Of a DNA stretch of 64,000 nt, positions 34,401 through 44,322 are shown piece after piece (the stretch's first letter is position 1; each line of letters begins with the position of its first letter). The position numbers and the translations under genes were made by a program. The DNA comes from Bacteroidota bacterium. Its GTDB lineage: Bacteria > Bacteroidota > Bacteroidia > Flavobacteriales_D > Crocinitomicaceae. The notes under the pieces are model-generated. The model was not told the DNA's origin. It made no database searches and was given only the letters and a program-made list of their open reading frames with translations. The DNA lies in the NCBI GenBank assembly GCA_030148165.1, contig JASBTZ010000003.1, positions 434,001-498,000 of the forward strand, in the 5' to 3' direction.

Positions 34401-36838
34401 TGATAACTCCTGGTGGAGCGACCACATTCTGCGCTGGAGGTTCAGTTAACTTAACTTCTGATTACGGATCCAACAACGTTTGGTCTACAACAGAAACAAC
34501 ACAAACAATTACGGTGAATAGTACTGGTTCTTACTCAGTGACATATACAGATGGAAATGGCTGTTCAGCAACTTCGTCTCCTGTCAATGTTACAGTAAAC
34601 CCGTTGCCTTCTGCTCCTACAATCACGCCGAGTGGTGCAACAACATTCTGTGCTGGCGGTAGCGTTACGCTTACTTCATCTCAACCGGTTGGAAATAACT
34701 GGTCAACGGGATCTACATCTACGAGTATTAATGTAACGACCACTGGTTCTTATACCGTTACTTATACTGATGGAAATGGTTGTTCAGCAACCTCTGCTCC
34801 AACTAACGTGACGGTAAACCCAGCACCGACTATAGCATCAGGAACAGTTACTGATCCTACAGCTTGTGCAACGGCAACCGGAAGTATAGAAATAACGGGG
34901 TCTGGAACGGGAGTTGTTTCATGGACTGGTCCATCAAGTGGTAACTCGGGTAGTACAACATTACCATATACGATAACCAATCTTGCAGCAGGTTCTTATA
35001 ATGTAACATATGTTGACGGTTCATCTGGATGTACGTCAAATACTGTAATTGAGGCTTTGACGGATCCTTCTGCACCAGCTGCACCGACGATAACTCCAAG
35101 TGGTGCAACAACATTCTGCGCAGGTGGCTCTGTTGATTTGACGTCGTCTTATGGAACAGGTAATACCTGGTCGACGACTGAGACATCTCAGACAATCAAC
35201 GTAACATCGACAGGAACATATACTGTAACATATACCGATGGATTCGGATGCTCATCAACATCAGCTCCTATCAGTGTAACAGTGAATGCTAACCCAAGCG
35301 CTCCGACCGTAACTCCTGGTGGAGCAACAACATTCTGCGCTGGAGGTTCTGTAACATTGACATCTTCGGAGGGAACAGGAAATGTATGGTCGACTGCAGA
35401 AACAACTCAGACTATTATGGTTAACAGTACAGGTTCATACTCAGTTACGTATACGGATGGTAACGGTTGCTCGGCAACCTCATCTCCGGTTTCCGTGACA
35501 GTTAATGCGAATCCGGCTGCACCTACAATCACGCCAAGTGGAGCTACAACGTTCTGTAATGGCGGATCGGTGAACCTAACTTCTGACTACGGTTCTGGAA
35601 ATGTGTGGTCGACTACAGAAACGACACAAACTATTACTGTGAACAGCTCAGGCACCTATTCAGTTACCTACACGGATGGAAATGGTTGTTCTGCAACTTC
35701 TTCAACTACCACGGTTACGGTGAACCCACTGCCAACAGTAAACGCAGGAGCAGACCAGACTATTTGTGATGGATCATCTGTTACACTTAGTGGTTCAGGT
35801 GCTCAAACCTATTCATGGGATAATGGTGTAACTGACGGAGTGGCATTCACTCCTGCTGTTGGAACAGTTACTTATACAGTCACAGGAACTGACGCAAATG
35901 GATGTTCAAATACAGATCAGGTAGATGTGATTGTAAATGCATTGCCCAACGTGAATGCAGGTCCTGATCAAACAGTTTGCGAGGGAACGATTGTTACCTT
36001 GTCTGGATCTGGCGCATCGACATATGCGTGGGATAATGGGGTTACTGACGGTGTAGGATTCACACCTACAGTTGGAACAGTTACGTATACAGTGACAGGA
36101 ACTGATGCGAATGGATGTATCAACAGCGATATGGTAGATGTAACCGTAAACGCTACTCCAACTGTAAATGGAGGACCTGATCAATCCGTTTGTGATGGTG
36201 ATCAGGTAACGCTTGCCGGATCAGGTGCTCAAACGTATGTTTGGGATAACGGTGTAACAGATGGTGTGGCATTTACACCTGCGGTAGGTACCGTTACTTA
36301 CACCGTAACAGGTACAGACGCAAATGGCTGTTCGAACACAGATCAGGTAGACATTACCGTTAATGCTCTTCCAAATGTGACGCTGGCTGCATTAGATACG
36401 ACATGTGAGTATTACAGCGCGTTCTCGTTAACTGGAGGAAGCCCTGCTGGAGGAACATACAGCGGAACGGGAGTTTCCGGAGGTCAGTTCGATCCGGCAA
36501 CAGGACTAGGTTCGTACACGATTACCTATTCTTACACAGATGGAAATGGTTGTTCGAACACAGCGCAACAAAACATTGTTGTCGATGAGTGTCTTGGAAT
36601 CGACGAAGAAGTAATCTCCGGACTCAACATCTACCCTAACCCGGTAAGTGATGTTCTCGCAATAGAATTAGATGGAGACTTCGAAGTAACCATTCATGAT
36701 GCACGAGGACGACTGATTGCTGAATTCAATGGTCAGAATACCCTGAACATTGAAACTGCGGATTACGAGATTGGAGTGTACATGCTTCAAGTTACAACTG
36801 ACGACAAAACAATTCTGAGAAGGATCGTAAAACAATAA
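31466..36838 (+). CDS. M43-family metalloprotease with Ig-like repeats and T9SS type A sorting domain
   Basis: 1790 residues. Signal peptide 1-19 (ends MAFAQ); Gln/Ser/Pro-rich propeptide-like stretch to about 70; M43 (pappalysin/cytophagalysin) domain about 75-375 with zinc motif HEVGHYLGLDH (His279, Glu280, His283, His289) and Met-turn NYMDY (Met339). PKD-like domain at about 380-475, then a jelly-roll-like stretch at about 485-645. Next come many Ig-like or SprB-like repeats: six of about 73 residues (CAGGSVxLTS... TYTDGNGCSATS) and three of about 70 residues (AGxDQTxCDG... TGTDANGC). The last 75 residues are the type A sorting domain (LNIYPNPVSD, GVYMLQVTTDD). The protein would be secreted by T9SS, with the tail removed on export. 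Likely role: extracellular or surface proteolysis. It ends at a strong bidirectional terminator. Confidence 0.93.
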   Translation: MKTRIAILFIALTSMAFAQYAPSGQTPFGGNLNQTYPTNQQQPILNSTSVNSSSQQISPAQQGPVPAGQHVCATHEINEAYWQSEGLLQQFNSSYYQGIANMNPSSLDKTPGVNTIAVIFHVVHNPNNPAENVSNALIMQVYNDLVEDFQKLNADTINARTGFGFIPADPNINFCLATQDPLGNPLTEIGVIRVSTSEDWYDSNNGEENKMKSSATGGSDIWDRNDYLNVWICDISNGAGSGTAGYAYRPTPTMLPNPAIDGIVLDYNLGMNNDNVLTHEVGHYLGLDHTWGGSGGCGADDGFGDTPITDGPSFNYAGSCSGNQQTCPGTETQYENYMDYANCTCMYTQNQADFMLSILQGIRNSLLISPGCDPTNTPPNSAFASIPLGPAPVIIPINGSVDFYDQSTNVPTSWAWVISGIQGTDWNYINGTSATSENPQVEFYTVGFYDVTLTASNAFGSDPTPAFEANYVQVVAPAAGTACDTLRNYNPADPFYNLTATPAPGYNGHIPGNALLNNEDVLQWAEFYTATATTEVRRLEFAPGVVVDNGGSIVFKVFDDNGPGGDPGTVLATDTVPLADLNALQWNQIDFDTPASVTGTFWVGYELSYAAGDTFALLCTYGTPPVNYLFGDYATSGWTDVGTVFGTTFAAVIDVLTSNGPAPSANFTATDASVCEGGEIDVNGSNSTNVTDYFWYQTDDPFTTVLNTANTPSTTFAFPTQGSYAIYLFGDGSCMTDGVYLPVTVNPPITATVTVTNTTCGNNNGVISVTGVAGGDSTHYFSLDGQNYYTDSTFNNLPAGTYDVYIATIGDNCETMYTVTINPSTPFVATVSPNQSVCPGGSATITASGGVSYQWFDGITPIGSTPSVTVTPANTTQYNCIVTDGVGCQSTVTTTVAVNPLPAAPVITPSGSTTFCAGNSIDLTSDYGSGNVWSTTETTQTITVNSSGSYSVTYTDGNGCSSTSAPVVVTVNALPTAPVITPGGATTFCAGGSVNLTSDYGSNNVWSTTETTQTITVNSTGSYSVTYTDGNGCSATSSPVNVTVNPLPSAPTITPSGATTFCAGGSVTLTSSQPVGNNWSTGSTSTSINVTTTGSYTVTYTDGNGCSATSAPTNVTVNPAPTIASGTVTDPTACATATGSIEITGSGTGVVSWTGPSSGNSGSTTLPYTITNLAAGSYNVTYVDGSSGCTSNTVIEALTDPSAPAAPTITPSGATTFCAGGSVDLTSSYGTGNTWSTTETSQTINVTSTGTYTVTYTDGFGCSSTSAPISVTVNANPSAPTVTPGGATTFCAGGSVTLTSSEGTGNVWSTAETTQTIMVNSTGSYSVTYTDGNGCSATSSPVSVTVNANPAAPTITPSGATTFCNGGSVNLTSDYGSGNVWSTTETTQTITVNSSGTYSVTYTDGNGCSATSSTTTVTVNPLPTVNAGADQTICDGSSVTLSGSGAQTYSWDNGVTDGVAFTPAVGTVTYTVTGTDANGCSNTDQVDVIVNALPNVNAGPDQTVCEGTIVTLSGSGASTYAWDNGVTDGVGFTPTVGTVTYTVTGTDANGCINSDMVDVTVNATPTVNGGPDQSVCDGDQVTLAGSGAQTYVWDNGVTDGVAFTPAVGTVTYTVTGTDANGCSNTDQVDITVNALPNVTLAALDTTCEYYSAFSLTGGSPAGGTYSGTGVSGGQFDPATGLGSYTITYSYTDGNGCSNTAQQNIVVDECLGIDEEVISGLNIYPNPVSDVLAIELDGDFEVTIHDARGRLIAEFNGQNTLNIETADYEIGVYMLQVTTDDKTILRRIVKQ
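34165..35728 (+). repeat. Six ~219-bp tandem coding repeats (Ig-like, type 1)
   Basis: Copies begin near 34165, 34382, 34603, 35070, 35290 and 35510; a non-homologous module (about 34820-35068) separates copies three and four. Each encodes APxITPxGATTFCxGGSV, then WSTTET(T/S)QTI, then TYTDGNGCS. The protein pattern is nearly invariant while synonymous codons differ between copies. Confidence 0.85.
35728..36366 (+). repeat. Three ~210-bp tandem coding repeats (PKD/Ig-like, type 2)
   Basis: Copies begin near 35728, 35938 and 36148. Each encodes VNxGxDQTxCDG, WDNGVTDGVAFTP and VTGTDANGC. A half-related module (TLAALDTTCEYYS) follows before the sorting domain. Confidence 0.85.
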
Positions 36839-36855
36839 TGGTCAACAGGACCAAT

Positions 36856-36892
36856 AAAAAAGGCGCTCGTTTGAGCGCCTTTTCTTTTTTTA
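36856..36892. terminator. Bidirectional rho-independent terminator
   Basis: AGGCGCTC (36861-36868), loop GTTT, GAGCGCCT (36873-36880): a perfect eight-base stem with A-tract before and TTTCTTTTTT after, so it works on both strands. It lies between the convergent metalloprotease and gyrB genes. Confidence 0.95.
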
Positions 36893-36901
36893 TGCTAATT
36901 A

Positions 36902-38875
<1,974 letters not shown>

Positions 38876-38893
38876 CTACTATTTGATAACGTA

Positions 38894-38901
38894 CAAAAAT
38901 A
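38894..38901 (-). promoter_or_regulatory. Putative -7 box (TATTTTTG) of gyrB
   Basis: On the minus strand TATTTTTG matches TAnnTTTG, 39 bases before the gyrB ATG. A -33 TTG at the usual distance is not evident. Confidence 0.5.
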
Positions 38902-39063
38902 AGCATCCTTTGCTTTAATAACGTGGATTACAGCTACGATAAACAGGAACTTATCAACAAATTTTCGGCGCAATTGTTAATAGCTCAAAAGATGGTACGA
39001 AATCTGCAGATTTTTACCGTAAAAATGGAACTTTCTGTAACTTTTGACGTTATTCAAAATACC

Positions 39064-39927
39064 ATGCGCATATTTTTGCTCACTTTCATATCATTTTTCT
39101 TCTTTCAAGCCTTCGCAGGAAATATTGATCTGTCAGGCACGTGGCAAGGAGTTATGGTTAGGGCTGGACAAGATATCAAGGACGGAACTGTACTTTATGC
39201 TGAATTTGAAATTAATGACGGCATAGTATCTGGCCAAATGCGTGAAGAAGTATTCGACACCGAGTTTTTCGCAGTTAAAATGATCAAAGGAAGTTATGTA
39301 GACCCGCTTTTAAAGTTCAAGCAAATTGCCGTGGAAAAGAAAACAGGCTCATCTCGTCAGAAATGGTGCCGTGTGAACGGTGAACTCAGCTATGACTCCA
39401 AAACAGGATATTTGAGTGGGGATTATCAGAGCTATGACTGTAAACGCGTTATCGGAAAAATCATTTTGTTTAGGGCAGATTTTGAAATGTCAACAGATCC
39501 TACATTAGATGTAAGTCATTTGTGGTTTAATCGATTTGTTAAGGACTATAACGAAGGATTGTACGCGCCTGAGATAAGAGAAATTGAGCGAAAAAACTTC
39601 GTTTTTGAACCCATATACTTTGATTTTGATAAAGCCGAAATTCGTGAAGAGCACGAGGCGTTTTTGAATCGCTTAATTCATGTAGTTAAAGGTCATTCCG
39701 ACTTACGGGTGAAGGTTGTAGGACATACTGATGCTGAAGGAAGCGACCATTACAACATCGCACTATCAGAAAAAAGAGCCAAAGCGATTATAGATTATTT
39801 CGTGGCACACGGACTTAGCGCAGACCGACTTGAGTTCGATTTCAAAGGGGAAAGAGAACCAATCGATAGCAATAATACTTCTGAAGGAAGACAACGAAAT
39901 CGAAGAGTTGATTTCAGTTTTATTTAG
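39064..39927 (+). CDS. OmpA-family protein with N-terminal beta domain
   Basis: 287 residues from the ATG at 39064, chosen because it starts a signal peptide (MRIFLLTFISFFFFQAFA); the frame is open further upstream to 38923 but that part is not protein-like. Residues 20-150 form a beta-rich domain (DLSGTWQGVMVRAG, SGQMREEVFD) with two Cys that could pair (WCRVNG and YDCKRV). The OmpA-C-like domain at about 180-287 has YFDFDKAEIRE, VGHTDAEGSDHYN, LSEKRAKAI and QRNRRVDFSF, with the peptidoglycan-contacting Asp and Arg present. It is probably an envelope protein that touches the cell wall. Its 3' end overlaps the convergent pabA gene by eight bases. Confidence 0.88.
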   Translation: MRIFLLTFISFFFFQAFAGNIDLSGTWQGVMVRAGQDIKDGTVLYAEFEINDGIVSGQMREEVFDTEFFAVKMIKGSYVDPLLKFKQIAVEKKTGSSRQKWCRVNGELSYDSKTGYLSGDYQSYDCKRVIGKIILFRADFEMSTDPTLDVSHLWFNRFVKDYNEGLYAPEIREIERKNFVFEPIYFDFDKAEIREEHEAFLNRLIHVVKGHSDLRVKVVGHTDAEGSDHYNIALSEKRAKAIIDYFVAHGLSADRLEFDFKGEREPIDSNNTSEGRQRNRRVDFSFI

Positions 39928-40507
39928 AAGATTCTAAACAGCTCTTACGCACTATTTCCAGGAAATTTTCAATTATAACTATGCCACTTTCAGTCATGAC
40001 TGACTCGGGGTGAAATTGAACACCGTAGAGGCCGAGCTCCATATTTTCAATCGCCATTATAATTCCATCCGAAGATCTCGCCGTAACGCGAAAGTCGCCT
40101 CCCTCTTCGTTTACAGCCCAACTGTGGTATAAAGCGGCATCAAACTTAATATCCACGGAATTCAGTATTCCAGAACCATCATGAAGTATTTTAGTCTTTA
40201 CACCGTGACGCACAGTCTTTTGATTGTAAATTGTTGCTCCTAAATGAATCGCTATCCCCTGCATTCCCAAACATACACCCAGAATTGGAATTTTACCGTT
40301 CACTTCTTCCAGCACCCGCATCATCAAACCTGCATTTTCCGGAAGTCCCGGGCCTGGTGACAATACAAGTCCATCGAAACGATACAGATCATTTAAGTCC
40401 AGTTGATCATTCAAAACAACCTCCACATTTCCCCCTGCGGACACCAGATAATGTTCCAGGTTGTACGTAAAAGAATCATAGTTATCAATAAGCAGTATTC
40501 GAGGCAA
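39920..40507 (-). CDS. pabA: Glutamine amidotransferase of anthranilate/aminodeoxychorismate synthase
   Basis: 195 residues, class I glutamine amidotransferase: N-terminus LLIDNYDSFTYNLEHYL, oxyanion LSPGPGLPENAG, nucleophile Cys in GVCLGMQGIAIHLG, and catalytic His/Glu in QFHPESVMT. It releases ammonia from glutamine for the chorismate-using partner subunit. PabA and TrpG cannot be separated by sequence alone; isolation from any trp operon favours the folate role (pabA), or a shared subunit. The start is TTG at 40507, since no ATG or GTG lies in frame nearby and the conserved N-terminus begins two codons later. It is divergent from ridA (40 bases between starts). Confidence 0.85.
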   Translation of the reverse strand: MPRILLIDNYDSFTYNLEHYLVSAGGNVEVVLNDQLDLNDLYRFDGLVLSPGPGLPENAGLMMRVLEEVNGKIPILGVCLGMQGIAIHLGATIYNQKTVRHGVKTKILHDGSGILNSVDIKFDAALYHSWAVNEEGGDFRVTARSSDGIIMAIENMELGLYGVQFHPESVMTESGIVIIENFLEIVRKSCLESSK

Positions 40508-40532
40508 GACTGTATTTTTATGTAAACTTGTG

Positions 40533-40565
40533 CAAAATTAAAGAAAGATGAAAGAGGTCATCCAA
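40533..40565 (-). promoter_or_regulatory. Putative pabA promoter (TTG-N22-TAATTTTG)
   Basis: On the minus strand, TAATTTTG (40533-40540) matches the -7 consensus, with TTG at 40563-40565. The -33 element would lie within the first codons of the divergent ridA gene. The 22-base spacing is at the long end. Confidence 0.45.
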
Positions 40566-40925
40566 ATTCCTGGGGCTCCAAGTCCAATTGGACCCTATAG
40601 TCAAGCTGTTTTAGTTAAAGACACACTTTACGTTTCAGGTCAGATACCTGTCAACCCAATCAATGGTAAACTTGTCGAGGGCACCATTAAAGAAATGACG
40701 GACCAGGTTATGCAAAACATTATGGCCCTCTTAGAAGAAGCCGGAATGAACGAAGAGAACATTGTGAAATGCTCTATATTCCTGAAAGATCTTGATAATT
40801 TCAGCGATGTAAATGAAATATATGGGTCGTATTTTCGTTCAAATCCACCGGCGCGAGAAACGGTTCAGGTGGCTAAATTGCCTATGGATGTTGAAGTGGA
40901 AATTTCCTGCATTGCAATTCGTTAA
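40548..40925 (+). CDS. ridA: RidA-family reactive enamine/imine deaminase
   Basis: 125 residues, standard YjgF/YER057c/UK114 length. Signatures: GAPSPIGPYSQAV at the N-terminus, LYVSGQIPVNP, and the catalytic Arg103 in PARETVQVAKLPMD followed by VEVEISCIAI. The family hydrolyses 2-aminoacrylate and related imines produced by PLP enzymes, protecting other PLP enzymes; it is a cytoplasmic trimer. It is divergent from pabA, and the glycosyltransferase begins six bases after its stop, so the two are probably co-transcribed. Confidence 0.93.
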   Translation: MKEVIQIPGAPSPIGPYSQAVLVKDTLYVSGQIPVNPINGKLVEGTIKEMTDQVMQNIMALLEEAGMNEENIVKCSIFLKDLDNFSDVNEIYGSYFRSNPPARETVQVAKLPMDVEVEISCIAIR

Positions 40926-40931
40926 TTTCGA

Positions 40932-42854
40932 TTGAGTGATAATAGTTCATATCAAATTTCAGTAGTTATTGTAAACTACAACGTTGAGTACTTTCTCGAC
41001 CAATGCCTTCATTCGCTTTATAAGTCACTGCAAGGGATTTCAAGCGAAGTCTTTGTTGTGGACAACGCTTCTGTAGATGGATCTATTCATATGATAGAAA
41101 CAAAGTACCCCGAGGTTAAAATCATAGCGAACGATGATAACAAAGGCTTTTCTACTGCAAATAATCAGGCAATTGAACAAGCTAAAGGAAAGTACGTCCT
41201 TTTACTAAATCCGGATACGGTTGTTGCTGAGGATACAATCAGTAAAACGCTTGCCTTTATGGATATGCACAAGGATGCAGGTGGACTAGGTGTTAAAATG
41301 GTTGACGGGAAAGGTACTTTTTTACCGGAATCAAAACGAGGCCTTCCAACACCCGCCGTTGCTTTTTACAAAATATTTGGCCTTTCAAAACTCTTCCCCA
41401 GATCAAAGCGATTTGGGCAATATCATGCAGGACATATCTCCAGTGAACAAACCGCTGAGATTGACGTATTGAGTGGAGCATTTATGCTTTTACGTAAAGA
41501 AACCCTCGATAAGGTGGGATTACTGGACGAGAAGTTCTTTATGTATGGAGAAGATATAGACCTATCATATAGAATACAGCTTGGTGGACTTAAGAACTAT
41601 TATTTTGCCGACACATCGATCATTCACTATAAGGGTGAAAGCACTAAAAAAAGTTCGGTAAATTATGTTTTCGTCTTCTACAAGGCGATGGTCATTTTTG
41701 CTAAGAAGCATTTCTCCGGAAATTTCGCTGCTCTCTTTTCGCTATTCATATATACTGGTATTTATTTAAGAGCACTTGCAGCTATTATAACAAGAGTGAT
41801 CAAGCGATCTTTTCTTCCTTTAATCGACCTGTCATACATTGTCGGAGGATGTTTCCTGTTGACGAATTACTGGAGCCAGTCTAGTATAGAGTTTCCACTG
41901 GACCTCATTAAATATTCAATTCCCGTGTACGGTTTCACCTGGCTACTCTCGGTTTTTATCAATGGAGGATATGACAAGCCAATACGCATATTTAAATATC
42001 TGAAAGGAGTGACATTAGGCACAATAGCCATCCTGGTGGTTTACGCTGTTCTTCCTAAGTCGCTTCAATTCTCACGACTATTTATCTTTATTGGTGCAGC
42101 TTGGGTTTTTGCCTACTACCTTATTTCTCGCATCTTTCTTCACTTTGCAATCCCATCAAGATTTTCTTTGCGAAATAATGAAAGACAAAATTTCGCAATT
42201 GTAGGTTCCAGAAATGAACAAGACAGAATTGAACGAATAATTCGACAATCGCATAACAATGTTCGAAAGGTCGACCATATAAAACCTGAAGAGATTGAGA
42301 ATGATCTCCTTGATTGGAAAGAGAGAACTGAATGGATCTTCTGTGCAAAAGATGTTGCTTATCGCGACATAATCGAATTTATGGTTCGTTACCGTCAAAA
42401 ACCGTTCGAATACAAGATCGCTCCTTTTAAGTCAGATTATCTTATCGGAAGTAATTCTATTGATACCGCAGGGGATTTGTACATTATCAACATTAACACC
42501 TTAGGTAACCCTGAAAATGTTCGAAAAAAGCGCATATTCGACCTTAGCTTTGCAATAGGGATGTTACTTACCTTTCCTATTATCATATTCTTTTTCGATC
42601 AGAAAGCGAAATACTTAAAGAACCTGATAAACATCTTAATAGGTAAACACACATTTATCGGATTTTCGGAAGAAGCACTTAATAGAGATGTAAGGCTTCC
42701 CAGGACAAAGCCGGGAATCTTATCACCTTCAGATATTTTATCGGATCTCGACGTCACAACAAGAGATAAACTCAACCTACTTTACGCGCGAGATTACTCC
42801 TTGAGAAAAGACTTGTCGATCGTCCTTAGATCGTGGAGAAAACTAGATAGTTAA
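40932..42854 (+). CDS. Membrane-bound family 2 glycosyltransferase with sugar-transferase-like C-terminus
   Basis: 640 residues. GT2 (GT-A) domain about 8-260: SVVIVNYNVEYFLDQCLHS, NPDTVVAEDT with the DxD-equivalent, and MYGEDIDLSYRIQ as catalytic acid region. Four to five hydrophobic segments follow at about 265-420. The C-terminal part includes KKRIFDLSFAIGMLLTFPI, which resembles the membrane anchor of polyprenyl-phosphate sugar transferases, but the catalytic KFRSM/DE motifs are missing; GILSPSD near the end is the usual close of this Bacteroidota family. Start codon TTG at 40932; the next ATG lies inside the GT fold. Role: addition of a sugar in surface polysaccharide or glycoconjugate synthesis; donor unknown. 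Six bases behind ridA. Confidence 0.83.
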   Translation: MSDNSSYQISVVIVNYNVEYFLDQCLHSLYKSLQGISSEVFVVDNASVDGSIHMIETKYPEVKIIANDDNKGFSTANNQAIEQAKGKYVLLLNPDTVVAEDTISKTLAFMDMHKDAGGLGVKMVDGKGTFLPESKRGLPTPAVAFYKIFGLSKLFPRSKRFGQYHAGHISSEQTAEIDVLSGAFMLLRKETLDKVGLLDEKFFMYGEDIDLSYRIQLGGLKNYYFADTSIIHYKGESTKKSSVNYVFVFYKAMVIFAKKHFSGNFAALFSLFIYTGIYLRALAAIITRVIKRSFLPLIDLSYIVGGCFLLTNYWSQSSIEFPLDLIKYSIPVYGFTWLLSVFINGGYDKPIRIFKYLKGVTLGTIAILVVYAVLPKSLQFSRLFIFIGAAWVFAYYLISRIFLHFAIPSRFSLRNNERQNFAIVGSRNEQDRIERIIRQSHNNVRKVDHIKPEEIENDLLDWKERTEWIFCAKDVAYRDIIEFMVRYRQKPFEYKIAPFKSDYLIGSNSIDTAGDLYIININTLGNPENVRKKRIFDLSFAIGMLLTFPIIIFFFDQKAKYLKNLINILIGKHTFIGFSEEALNRDVRLPRTKPGILSPSDILSDLDVTTRDKLNLLYARDYSLRKDLSIVLRSWRKLDS

Positions 42855-42873
42855 ATGGGTCGGCCTATTTTAA

Positions 42874-42903
42874 TTGTCAAAAAAGAAAATTAGCTTATTT
42901 TTG
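42874..42903 (+). promoter_or_regulatory. Promoter TTG-N19-TATTTTTG before the E2 gene
   Basis: TTG at 42874-42876 and TATTTTTG at 42896-42903 with a 19-base spacer form a textbook Bacteroidota promoter. Predicted transcript start near 42909, about 28 bases before the ATG at 42937. Confidence 0.75.
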
Positions 42904-42936
42904 TACTCGATATTAACTTTTTACTTGAAGAACTAG

Positions 42937-44310
42937 ATGGCGCAGATTGAGATCAGACTTCCTAAAATGGGAGAAAGCGTTACCGAAGCTACGATCACGA
43001 ATTGGTTAAAAAACGAAGGTGATTCAGTTGAGTTAGACGAGCCTTTGGTAGAGGTGGCGACTGATAAGGTGGATAATGAGTTACCATCAGAGGCAGAAGG
43101 AGTTTTAGTTAAGCGCCTTTTTGCTGAAGATCAGGTTGCTCAGGTCGGTGATGTTATTGCTATCATTTCAACTGACGGTGATGCAGTAGTTGAAGATCAG
43201 CCTGTAAAAGAAGAACCTGTTGCAGAAGTAACGAAGGTAGAAGAAGCTGTCGAAAAAATCGAAGAAGAAGTTGCTACTGTAGCTGCCACCGTGAATGGGA
43301 GCACTGCAGAACTCAGTAAAAAAGGACCAAGTGGAAAGTTCTACTCACCACTCGTAAGAAGTATCGCGAGTAAAGAGGGAGTATCTATGGCTGAACTCGA
43401 AGTAATTCAGGGCAGCGGAAAAGATGGTCGTGTAACTAAGAAAGACATCTTGTCTTATTTAGATGGAGACCGAAAAACAGCACCAGCAACCACGACTACA
43501 ACTTCACAGCCAGTATCACAACCTACACAGCAGGCAATTCCGGCATCTGGAGGCAGCAGTTTCTTGTCTGGAATAAAAGAACCTGTTGTTGTACCAAACC
43601 CGGATGACGAGATTATTGAAATGGATCGCATGCGTAAGATGATCGCTGAGCATATGGTGATGTCTAAGCATGTTTCTCCACACGTTACAAGCTACGTAGA
43701 GGCAGACGTAACCAATATAGTCAACTGGAGAAATAAGGTGAAAAATTCATTTCAGGAACGAGAAGGTGAAAAAATCACATTCACTCCTATATTTATAGAG
43801 GCGGTTGTTAAAGCGATCAAGGATTTTCCGATGGTAAACGTTTCAATTACGGGCAATCAGATCATCAAGCGTAAGCATATCAATATCGGCATGGCAACAG
43901 CACTGCCTTCAGGAAACCTGATTGTGCCAGTAATAAAAGATGCAGATAGATTGAACCTAACTGGTTTGACGAAGTCTGTCAATGAATTGGCAAATAATGC
44001 CAGAAACAACAAACTAAACCCGGAAGACATTCAAGGCGGAACCTACACCATTACAAATGTAGGTACTTTCGGAAATGTTATGGGTACACCAATAATTAAC
44101 CAACCACAAGTTGCAATACTCGCAGTCGGAGCAATTAGAAAAGTTCCGGCGGTAATAGAAACCCCACAAGGAGACTTTATTGGAATCCGCCATAAAATGT
44201 ATTTATCGCACTCATATGACCACAGAGTAGTCGATGGAGCACTAGGGGGACAGTTCGTTAGACGTGTTGCAGATTATTTAGAACAATTCGATGAATCTCG
44301 AGAAATATAA
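42937..44310 (+). CDS. 2-oxo acid dehydrogenase E2 (probably branched-chain or 2-oxoglutarate-type acyltransferase)
   Basis: 457 residues. Lipoyl domain 1-77 with lipoylated Lys44 (EVATDKVDNELP); Val/Glu-rich linker; subunit-binding domain about 140-175 (SPLVRSIASKEGVSMAEL, GSGKDGRVTKKDIL); Gln/Thr/Pro-rich second linker; catalytic domain about 225-457 with active site YDHRVVDG (His429, Asp433). The lipoyl motif ATDKVDNE differs from the ETDKATME of the pyruvate dehydrogenase E2 in this window and is typical of branched-chain E2 proteins of Bacteroidota. No E1 or E3 gene is adjacent, so substrate is inferred. It has its own promoter, and the PorE-like gene starts 12 bases downstream. Confidence 0.87.
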   Translation: MAQIEIRLPKMGESVTEATITNWLKNEGDSVELDEPLVEVATDKVDNELPSEAEGVLVKRLFAEDQVAQVGDVIAIISTDGDAVVEDQPVKEEPVAEVTKVEEAVEKIEEEVATVAATVNGSTAELSKKGPSGKFYSPLVRSIASKEGVSMAELEVIQGSGKDGRVTKKDILSYLDGDRKTAPATTTTTSQPVSQPTQQAIPASGGSSFLSGIKEPVVVPNPDDEIIEMDRMRKMIAEHMVMSKHVSPHVTSYVEADVTNIVNWRNKVKNSFQEREGEKITFTPIFIEAVVKAIKDFPMVNVSITGNQIIKRKHINIGMATALPSGNLIVPVIKDADRLNLTGLTKSVNELANNARNNKLNPEDIQGGTYTITNVGTFGNVMGTPIINQPQVAILAVGAIRKVPAVIETPQGDFIGIRHKMYLSHSYDHRVVDGALGGQFVRRVADYLEQFDESREI

Positions 44311-44322
44311 TTACCTTTCACT

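Noticed and set aside
33854-36184. Open frames on the minus strand inside the metalloprotease repeat region
   Set aside because: They mirror the repetitive codon pattern of the plus-strand gene, have no family similarity and begin without plausible start regions.
34165-36366. Regular DNA repeats that could suggest a CRISPR array
   Set aside because: They are about 210-219 bases long, in frame, inside one long coding region, and encode Ig-like modules. There are no short direct repeats with unique spacers.
38923-39063. Longer version of the OmpA protein starting at 38923
   Set aside because: The signal peptide begins at the ATG at 39064; an extension in front of it would disable export.
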